A stretch of DNA of 10,947 bases from Rhizobiales bacterium UBA697. Lineage in GTDB: Bacteria; Pseudomonadota; Alphaproteobacteria; Rhizobiales; Ancalomicrobiaceae. The translations under genes were made by a program, and so were the position numbers. The stretch's first letter is position 1, and every line of letters starts with the position of its first letter. The stretch spans positions 1 to 10,947 of the forward strand of contig DBMN01000129.1 of NCBI GenBank assembly GCA_002298965.1. Reading direction: 5' to 3'. Below the pieces are notes generated by a model. That model was not told where the DNA came from, ran no database searches, and worked only from the letters and a program-made list of their open reading frames with translations. Below are positions 6,896-10,947 of this stretch, one piece after another.

Positions 6896-8395
6896 ATGTC
6901 TCGTCCCTCGATCTCGTTCGCCGAACCGAAGGCTCCCGCCTCCGGCGTCCTCGTCGCCCTCGTCGCCGAGGATCTGGTGCTGCCGCCGTCGGCCGCCGCC
7001 CTCGACACCGCGATCGGCGGGGCGATCGGCCGCGCCGTCGCCAAGGCCGCCTTCAAGGGCAAGGGCTTCGCCACCCTCGACGTCGTCGCGCCCGTCGGCA
7101 CCGAGCTCGACCGCGTGCTGCTCGTCGGCATCGGCAAGCCGGCCGAATGGGTCGAGAAGGACTGGCTGCGCCTCGGCGGCGTGATCGCCGGCAAGCTCGT
7201 CGAGCTCAAGGCCGCCGCCGCCACCCTCCTGCTGGAGCGCGCCGACGCCGTCGCGGTCGAGGCGGCGCAGGCCGTCGACGTCGCCCTCGGCGCCCGCATG
7301 CGCGCCTATGCCTTCGATCGCTACAAGGCGAAGAAGAAGGACGACGAACCCGAGGTCGCGCTCGCCCTGACCGTGGCGCTCGCCGCCCACGCCGCCGCCA
7401 AGAAGGCCTGGAAGGCGCGCGGCGAGGCGATCGCCGACGGCGTCACGCTGACCCGCGACCTGATCTGCGAGCCCGCCAACGTGCTCGGCACCGAGGAATT
7501 CGCCGAGCGGGCGAAGAAGCTCGAGAAGCTCGGCGTCGAGATCGAGATTCTGACCGAGAAGGACATGAAGAAGGCCGGCTGGAACGCTCTCCTCGGCGTG
7601 GCGCAGGGCTCCAAGCGTCCGCCGCGGGTGGTGGTCATGCGCTGGAACGGCGGCGACAAGGACGCCGCCCCGATCGCCTTCGTCGGCAAGGGCGTGGTCT
7701 TCGATTCGGGCGGCATCTCGATCAAGCCGGCCGCCGGCATGGAGGACATGAAGGGCGACATGGGCGGTGCCGCCGTCGTCACCGGCCTGATGCACGCGCT
7801 CGCCGCCCGCAAGGCCAAGGCCAACGTGGTGGGCGCCATCGGCCTCGTCGAGAACATGCCCGACGCGGGGGCCCAGCGCCCCGGCGACATCGTCAAGTCG
7901 CTGTCGGGCCAGACGATCGAGGTCATCAACACCGACGCCGAGGGCCGTCTCGTCCTCTGCGACGTGCTCTGGCACGTCAAGGAGAAGGTGAAGCCGGCGG
8001 CGATCGTCGACCTCGCCACGCTGACCGGCGCCATTCTGATCGCGCTCGGCAAGATCAACGCCGGCCTCTTCTCCAACGACGACACGCTCGCCGGCAACAT
8101 CACCGCCGCCGGCCTCGCCACCGGCGAGACCGTGTGGCGCATGCCGCTCGCCCCCGAGTACGACAAGCTGATCGATTCGACCTGGGCCGACATGAAGAAC
8201 ACCGGCGGCCGCGACGCCGGTTCGATCACCGCGGCGCAGTTCCTCAAGCGCTTCGTCGGCGACGTGCCGTGGGCCCACCTCGACATCGCCGGCACGGCGA
8301 TGGGCTCGCCCGCCACCGACCTCAACAAGGCCTGGACCTCGGGCTGGGGCGTGCGCCTGCTCGACCGCCTCGTCGCCGACCACTGGGAGAAGTGA
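6896..8395 (+). CDS. pepA: Leucyl aminopeptidase (M17 family)
   Basis: Cytosolic two-metal aminopeptidase that removes N-terminal residues from peptides; E. coli PepA also binds DNA as a regulator and recombination factor, which cannot be judged here. The product has 499 residues, close to the E. coli 503. The N-terminal macro-like domain spans about 1-165 and the catalytic domain about 175-499. All expected active-site residues are present: metal ligands Lys265, Asp270, Asp288, Asp347 and Glu349, and catalytic Lys277 and Arg351. The family signature NTDAEGRL (345-352) is intact. These positions are each five less than in E. coli, so alignment is ungapped through the site. The chosen ATG follows AGGAG by 10 nt and gives the normal family N-terminus; the frame is open further upstream without homology. 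It is divergent from lptF and followed by holC after 64 bp. Confidence 0.96.
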   Translation: MSRPSISFAEPKAPASGVLVALVAEDLVLPPSAAALDTAIGGAIGRAVAKAAFKGKGFATLDVVAPVGTELDRVLLVGIGKPAEWVEKDWLRLGGVIAGKLVELKAAAATLLLERADAVAVEAAQAVDVALGARMRAYAFDRYKAKKKDDEPEVALALTVALAAHAAAKKAWKARGEAIADGVTLTRDLICEPANVLGTEEFAERAKKLEKLGVEIEILTEKDMKKAGWNALLGVAQGSKRPPRVVVMRWNGGDKDAAPIAFVGKGVVFDSGGISIKPAAGMEDMKGDMGGAAVVTGLMHALAARKAKANVVGAIGLVENMPDAGAQRPGDIVKSLSGQTIEVINTDAEGRLVLCDVLWHVKEKVKPAAIVDLATLTGAILIALGKINAGLFSNDDTLAGNITAAGLATGETVWRMPLAPEYDKLIDSTWADMKNTGGRDAGSITAAQFLKRFVGDVPWAHLDIAGTAMGSPATDLNKAWTSGWGVRLLDRLVADHWEK

Positions 8396-8403
8396 GGCAG
8401 GTT

Positions 8404-8426
8404 CGGGAGGCGGTCTCCGCCTCCCG
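8404..8426 (+). terminator. Strong GC hairpin between pepA and holC
   Basis: A perfect 10-bp inverted repeat, CGGGAGGCGG / CCGCCTCCCG, with a TCT loop starts 8 nt after the pepA stop. No T-tract follows (the next bases are GCCCC), so it is not a textbook intrinsic terminator. It may reduce transcription into holC, protect the pepA mRNA 3' end, or act with Rho. Confidence 0.45.
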
Positions 8427-8459
8427 GCCCCCCCACTCGCCCGGCCCTCGGAGCCCGCG

Positions 8460-8909
8460 ATGACCGAAGTCCTCTTCTACCATCTCCAGACCCGCAGCCT
8501 CGAGGAGACCCTGCCGGGTCTGCTCGAGAAATGCCTGGAACGCGGCTGGAAGACGGTGGTTCAGGCGGGATCGGTCGAGCGCCGCGACGCGCTCGACGCC
8601 CATCTCTGGGCCTATTCCGACGACGGCTTCCTGCCCCACGGCATCCGCCCGGAGGAGCTGACCGAGACCGCCGTCCGCCTCACCGCCGAGCCCGATCCGG
8701 CCGAGGGCGCCGCCGTGCGCTTCCTCGTCGACCGCGCCGCCCCGCCGGCCGACTGGACGATCTACCAGCGCCTCGTCTTTCTCTTCGACGGCAACGACCC
8801 CGAAGCGCTGGTCGATGCGCGCGAGAACTGGAAGACCGTCAAGGCGGCGGGCGTCGCCCCGACCTATTGGATTCAGGACGACCGCGGCCGTTGGGCGAAG
8901 AAGGGCTGA
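8460..8909 (+). CDS. holC: DNA polymerase III chi subunit HolC
   Basis: HolC links the replicative clamp loader to single-stranded DNA-binding protein (SSB) during replication. The product is 149 residues (E. coli 147). It begins with the characteristic VLFYHL strand (4-9) and has the family block DALDAHLWAYSDDGFLPHG (43-61) plus a later RLVFLFDGNDPEAL segment, covering the whole Rossmann-like fold. The ATG is preceded by CGGAG at about 6 nt. pepA-holC adjacency matches E. coli (pepA-holC-valS), but here no valS follows. In E. coli chi attaches to the clamp loader through psi (HolD); as far as I know most alphaproteobacteria lack a recognisable HolD, so the attachment may differ here. Confidence 0.93.
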   Translation: MTEVLFYHLQTRSLEETLPGLLEKCLERGWKTVVQAGSVERRDALDAHLWAYSDDGFLPHGIRPEELTETAVRLTAEPDPAEGAAVRFLVDRAAPPADWTIYQRLVFLFDGNDPEALVDARENWKTVKAAGVAPTYWIQDDRGRWAKKG

Positions 8910-8915
8910 GCCCTT
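8901..8915 (+). other. Small hairpin enclosing the holC stop codon
   Basis: The bases AAGGGC-TGA-GCCCTT form a perfect 6-bp stem whose 3-nt loop is the holC stop codon. It is short and followed by GCCTC rather than a T-tract, so termination is doubtful. It may be accidental. Confidence 0.25.
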
Positions 8916-8931
8916 GCCTCGCCGGTCGTGC

Positions 8932-8941
8932 GCGTGCACGC
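8932..8941. promoter_or_regulatory. 10-bp palindrome GCGTGCACGC upstream of the Cys/His-rich gene
   Basis: A perfect 10-bp palindrome lies 23 bp before the ATG at 8965, in the 55-bp gap after holC. It could be an operator half of a regulated promoter, but no matching -35/-10 elements were recognisable and the word does not match a metal-regulator operator that I know. It is reported as a candidate only. Confidence 0.22.
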
Positions 8942-8964
8942 TGGCGGCGTCCCGAGGAGACGAC

Positions 8965-9345
8965 ATGATCCGCATTCTGGCAGGTATCGCCGTCTGGCTG
9001 AGCGTGGCCTTCGCCGCGTCGGTCCTCGGCGCGCCCGCGGCATCGGCCCATGTCCACGATCGCTTCGAAGCGACCGTCGTCGCCCCCGCCGCGCTTCCCA
9101 CCGCCGCCGTGACGGCGGCCGAGGACTGCGGCGCCGGCTGCGATCACGACGGGGCGACGCATCTTCCCGGTCATGCCGGCATGGATTCGTGCCTCTGCAT
9201 GGCCTTCTGCACCGCCGCGACCCTGCCTGCGGCGCTCCACGTCTCCGGCCCGGGCGTCCGCCCGCCGGTCGAGACGCTCCCCGTCGTCCGCCTCGAGACG
9301 ATCGAGCGGGTGCCGCCCGTTCCCCCACCGCGTCCGCGCGTCTGA
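8965..9345 (+). CDS. Small exported Cys/His-rich protein, possible metal-sensing leader protein
   Basis: I do not recognise a definite family. The 126-residue product has a clear signal peptide (1-28, ASA cleavage) and the predicted mature N-terminus is His-Val-His. A Cys/His cluster follows: C55, C59, H61, H66, H70, M73, C76, C78 and C82, in the pattern Cx3CxH...Hx3Hx5CxCx3C. Then a hydrophobic stretch leads to a proline-rich end, RVPPVPPPRPRV (115-126). The start is the ATG with GAGGAG 6 nt upstream. Signal peptide, cysteine cluster and terminal proline run resemble DUF2946-type copper-responsive proteins (CutF of Rhodobacter capsulatus, CruR of Bordetella), whose translation controls the next gene. 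Here the next gene, 67 bp on, is a DUF6803-type membrane protein. Metal binding is inferred from composition. Alternatives are a periplasmic metal chaperone or a disulfide-rich protein of other function. That it is a real gene is likely: good RBS, sensible export signal, and no competing frame with family features. Confidence 0.75.
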   Translation: MIRILAGIAVWLSVAFAASVLGAPAASAHVHDRFEATVVAPAALPTAAVTAAEDCGAGCDHDGATHLPGHAGMDSCLCMAFCTAATLPAALHVSGPGVRPPVETLPVVRLETIERVPPVPPPRPRV

Positions 9346-9348
9346 TTC

Positions 9349-9394
9349 TTCGAGACCCTCTTCCTCGAAATCCGGGCCGGCGACCTGCCGCCCG
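9349..9394 (+). promoter_or_regulatory. Two hairpins in the spacer before the DUF6803 gene
   Basis: The 67-bp spacer contains TTCGAG / CTCGAA (9349-9369, 6-bp stem, 9-nt loop), starting 3 nt after the stop of the upstream gene. It also contains CGGGC-c-GGC / GCCGCCCG (9373-9394, 8 bp with one bulged C, 5-nt loop), ending 18 nt before the ATG at 9413. The only ribosome-binding-like word, CGGA (9399-9402), is complementary to TCCG at 9371-9374, so an alternative fold could cover it. This would suit translation-dependent control of the downstream gene, but no folding energy has been calculated. Confidence 0.4.
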
Positions 9395-9412
9395 CAATCG
9401 GACACGCACATC

Positions 9413-9913
9413 ATGAACATGACGCACTACATGGAACTGCTGGCCGCCAACCAGCCGTGGAACCTCCTCCTCTTCATGGCCGTCCCGGTGATCCTCGCCG
9501 AGACCGTCGCCATCACCGAGCTGCGCCTGCTGTGGACCCGGGTCTACGCCGGCCCCTGGCACGCGGTGAACCGCGCCGCGAGCATCCTCGGCGGGCTCTA
9601 TTTCGCCGGCGTCTTCGTCTGGCTGACGATCCACGCGGTGATCCCGCTGACCTCCGGCGGCGGCTGGCGCGGCCCGGCCGACGTGATCGCCGTCCTCTCC
9701 TACCTCGCCGGCGTGATCCCGCTCGGGGCGATCGCCCTGATCGATCTCGGCGTGATCGCCAAGGACCGCGACGAGCATTCCCGCATGGGCCTGCACGCCG
9801 CCTTCGTCGGCGTCTTCCTGGTGGTCGCCCACGTGGCGATGATCTTCGGCATGATGGACCCGACGCTGCTCTCGGCCGCCGCCGCGCCGATGCCCGGCCA
9901 CATGGGCCACTGA
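9413..9913 (+). CDS. DUF6803-type integral membrane protein
   Basis: A 166-residue inner-membrane protein of unknown function. I recall similar proteins, annotated DUF6803 or loosely 'permease', from many proteobacteria with the same MTHYMELL...NQPWNLLLFM opening and RGPADVIAV segment. Four membrane helices are visible at about 18-40, 57-78, 90-114 and 127-148. Polar residues sit inside or at the edge of helices: Glu30 and Glu36 (LAETVAITE), His74, His128 and His140. The tail is PMPGHMGH (159-166), a His/Met cluster compatible with Cu or other soft-metal binding. There are two possible starts, ATG at 9413 or 9419; the upstream ribosome site is weak (CGGA), consistent with translation being helped by the preceding gene. 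No ATP-binding or transporter signature is seen, so a transport role is not assumed. Confidence 0.85.
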   Translation: MNMTHYMELLAANQPWNLLLFMAVPVILAETVAITELRLLWTRVYAGPWHAVNRAASILGGLYFAGVFVWLTIHAVIPLTSGGGWRGPADVIAVLSYLAGVIPLGAIALIDLGVIAKDRDEHSRMGLHAAFVGVFLVVAHVAMIFGMMDPTLLSAAAAPMPGHMGH

Positions 9914-9918
9914 CGCGA

Positions 9919-9950
9919 GGTCCGGCCGGGGTCTCGTGCCCCGGCCGACC
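9919..9950 (+). terminator. Rho-independent-like hairpin after the DUF6803 gene
   Basis: A 9-bp perfect stem, CGGCCGGGG / CCCCGGCCG, with a 7-nt loop is extended by GGT/ACC across one bulged C. It starts 5 nt after the stop codon. No T-tract follows. Position directly after the gene and before an unrelated gene makes a transcription end likely. Confidence 0.5.
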
Positions 9951-10105
9951 GCCTCTCCGGGGAACCCGCCGCGACCGTCGGTCGCGCGCCCAAAGTCGGC
10001 GTCGCGCCGGAACTTCGGTCACATCCCGACGAGGGGTGCTGGGCCTAGACCTTCTCGCATGCCGGGCGACGGCCGCGTCCGGCGAGCCAAGCGAAAGGTC
10101 ACGTC
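9951..10105 (+). promoter_or_regulatory. Upstream region of the isochorismatase-family gene
   Basis: About 155 bp without a gene. It contains CGCGACC-GTC-GGTCGCG (9970-9986, 7-bp stem). It likely holds the promoter of the following gene, but no convincing -35/-10 pair was found. GGAAC words at 9961 and 10009 lack a properly spaced CGTT, so an EcfG-type stress promoter is not supported. Confidence 0.35.
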
Positions 10106-10825
10106 ATGAAGAAGCTGCTCCAGTCCGTCGCGTTCGCCCTTCCGGTCGTCTTCGCCACCGCGGCGATGGCGGGCGACGCGCCCCTGCCGAAGTTCGACAG
10201 GGAACACACCGCCGTCCTCATCACCGATCCGCAGAACGAATTCCTCTCGGAGAAGGGCAAGCTCAACAAGCTGCTCGCCGAGAACCTCGCCGAGCTCGGC
10301 ACCGTCGACAACATCGAGAAGCTGATGGCCGGCACCAAGAAGATCGGCATGACGCTGGCGGTCGATCCGCTCGTCTACACCGAGCTCGACGGCACCTGGA
10401 AGAACGCCGGCGCGCTGCAGCGCCAGCTCCTCGACATGAAGGCGCTGCATCGCACCGCCCTCAACGATCCCAAGGGCTTCGAGGGCTCGGGCGCCGACTT
10501 CTTCGACCGCTACAAGCCCTATATCCACGACGGCAAGACCGTGGTCGTGGCGCCGCACAAGATGTACGGCCCGGAGAGCAACGACCTCGTCTATCAGCTG
10601 CGTTCGCGCGGCATCGACACGGTGGTGCTCGGCGGCATGGTCGCCAACCTCTGCGTCGACAGCCACATGCGCGCGCTGATGGAGAACGGCTTCCGCGTCT
10701 GGGTGGTCAAGGACGCGGTCGGAGCCCCCGGCGCCGACGCCTACAAGGCGGCACTGGTCGACTATTCGATGATCGCCAACGGCGTGCTGACCACGGCCGA
10801 GGCGCTGAAGGCCATGGGGCTCTGA
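10106..10825 (+). CDS. Exported isochorismatase-family cysteine hydrolase
   Basis: A member of the isochorismatase-like hydrolase superfamily; the substrate is unknown and may be an amide or enol ether. The 239-residue product carries the complete predicted catalytic triad: Asp41 in LITDPQNEF, Lys152 in APHKMYG and Cys183 in GGMVANLCVDS, the last with the usual small residues before the nucleophile. Residues 1-22 look like a cleavable signal peptide (MKKLL, hydrophobic core, AMA-G), so the enzyme is predicted to act in the periplasm, unlike most family members. A longer than usual segment (about 44-135) separates the Asp and Lys motifs, as in the roughly 200-240-residue hydrolase subgroup with ESNDLVYQLRSRGID. 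The ATG is preceded by AAAGG at about 8 nt. It stands alone between two terminator-like hairpins, so there is no operon context to suggest a substrate. Confidence 0.88.
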   Translation: MKKLLQSVAFALPVVFATAAMAGDAPLPKFDREHTAVLITDPQNEFLSEKGKLNKLLAENLAELGTVDNIEKLMAGTKKIGMTLAVDPLVYTELDGTWKNAGALQRQLLDMKALHRTALNDPKGFEGSGADFFDRYKPYIHDGKTVVVAPHKMYGPESNDLVYQLRSRGIDTVVLGGMVANLCVDSHMRALMENGFRVWVVKDAVGAPGADAYKAALVDYSMIANGVLTTAEALKAMGL

Positions 10826-10831
10826 GACCGG

Positions 10832-10866
10832 GCGTCCGGGTTCATCCCCCGAGCAGGCCCGGACGC
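10832..10866 (+). terminator. Inverted repeat after the isochorismatase-family gene
   Basis: A perfect 9-bp inverted repeat, GCGTCCGGG / CCCGGACGC, with a 17-nt loop starts 6 nt after the stop codon. The loop is long and no T-tract follows. The position fits a transcription end. Confidence 0.4.
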
Positions 10867-10875
10867 ACCGCGCGC

Positions 10876-10916
10876 CCCGCGACGCACGATCGACGACCCT
10901 CCCGCCGCGTCGCGGG
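10876..10916. repeat. Second inverted repeat, 10-bp arms, near the right edge
   Basis: CCCGCGACGC (10876-10885) and GCGTCGCGGG (10907-10916) are perfect complements separated by 21 nt. With the preceding repeat it makes a tandem pair in the last 122 bp, where no gene start is visible. It could be part of a bidirectional terminator, a dispersed intergenic element, or an operator for a gene beyond the window. Confidence 0.35.
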
Positions 10917-10947
10917 TCCCCCGAACGGGCGCCGTCCCTCCCGCGAC

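Noticed and set aside
6646..8463. 605-codon plus-strand frame overlapping pepA
   Set aside because: It is almost entirely Arg-rich low-complexity protein in the +2 frame of pepA and has no family resemblance.
8914..8942. TTGCCT as a -35 box or half of a CueR/HmrR-type operator before the Cys/His-rich gene
   Set aside because: There is no -10 at the right distance and the second half of the dyad is missing.
8839..9910. Minus-strand His/Arg-rich frames opposite the Cys/His-rich and DUF6803 genes
   Set aside because: They are compositional shadows; the plus-strand genes have ribosome sites, a signal peptide and membrane helices.
9961..10013. GGAAC words as -35 of an EcfG stress promoter for the isochorismatase gene
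   Set aside because: No CGTT-like -10 is found at 16-18 bp spacing from either copy.

Overview
The window is about 70% G+C, with dense genes, strong GC3 bias and long spurious reading frames opposite the real genes. Protein content and gene order point to an alphaproteobacterium, most likely of the Hyphomicrobiales (Rhizobiales). I cannot name a genus from sequence alone. There are no rRNA or tRNA genes, insertion sequences, CRISPR arrays or phage genes; most of it is housekeeping chromosome.

Minus strand, 1-6494: a compact outer-membrane biogenesis operon read leftward, lptF > lptG > lptD > surA-like > pdxA (pdxA runs off the left edge). LptF and LptG are the inner-membrane permease of the lipopolysaccharide exporter, LptD is its outer-membrane translocon, and the SurA-like protein is a periplasmic chaperone for barrel proteins. 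PdxA makes a pyridoxal-phosphate precursor and is an old operon neighbour of surA. lptF/lptG overlap by 4 bp, lptG/lptD are 1 bp apart and surA/pdxA 7 bp apart, so translational coupling is likely. Only lptD-surA has a real gap (131 bp), with a hairpin just after the lptD stop.

Divergent control region, 6495-6895: about 400 bp without a gene. It must hold the promoters for lptF (left) and pepA (right). It contains a less GC-rich patch with a TTAACCAT motif and, nearer pepA, two small GC-rich hairpins.

Plus strand, 6896-8909: pepA (M17 leucyl aminopeptidase, all catalytic residues present) and holC (DNA polymerase III chi subunit). Divergent lptFG / pepA-holC is also the E. coli arrangement; here the lptD-surA-pdxA block, which is a separate locus in E. 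coli, is joined to it.

Plus strand, 8965-9913: the most interesting part. A small exported Cys/His-rich protein with a proline-rich C-terminus is followed, after a 67-bp spacer with two hairpins, by a four-helix membrane protein of the DUF6803 type with a His/Met tail. The layout resembles copper-responsive leader-protein arrangements (CutF of Rhodobacter, CruR of Bordetella), so a metal-sensing or metal-handling pair is a testable hypothesis, not a demonstrated function.

Plus strand, 10106-10825: a cysteine hydrolase of the isochorismatase family with an export signal, preceded and followed by GC-rich inverted repeats. The last 122 bp hold only repeats and no gene start.
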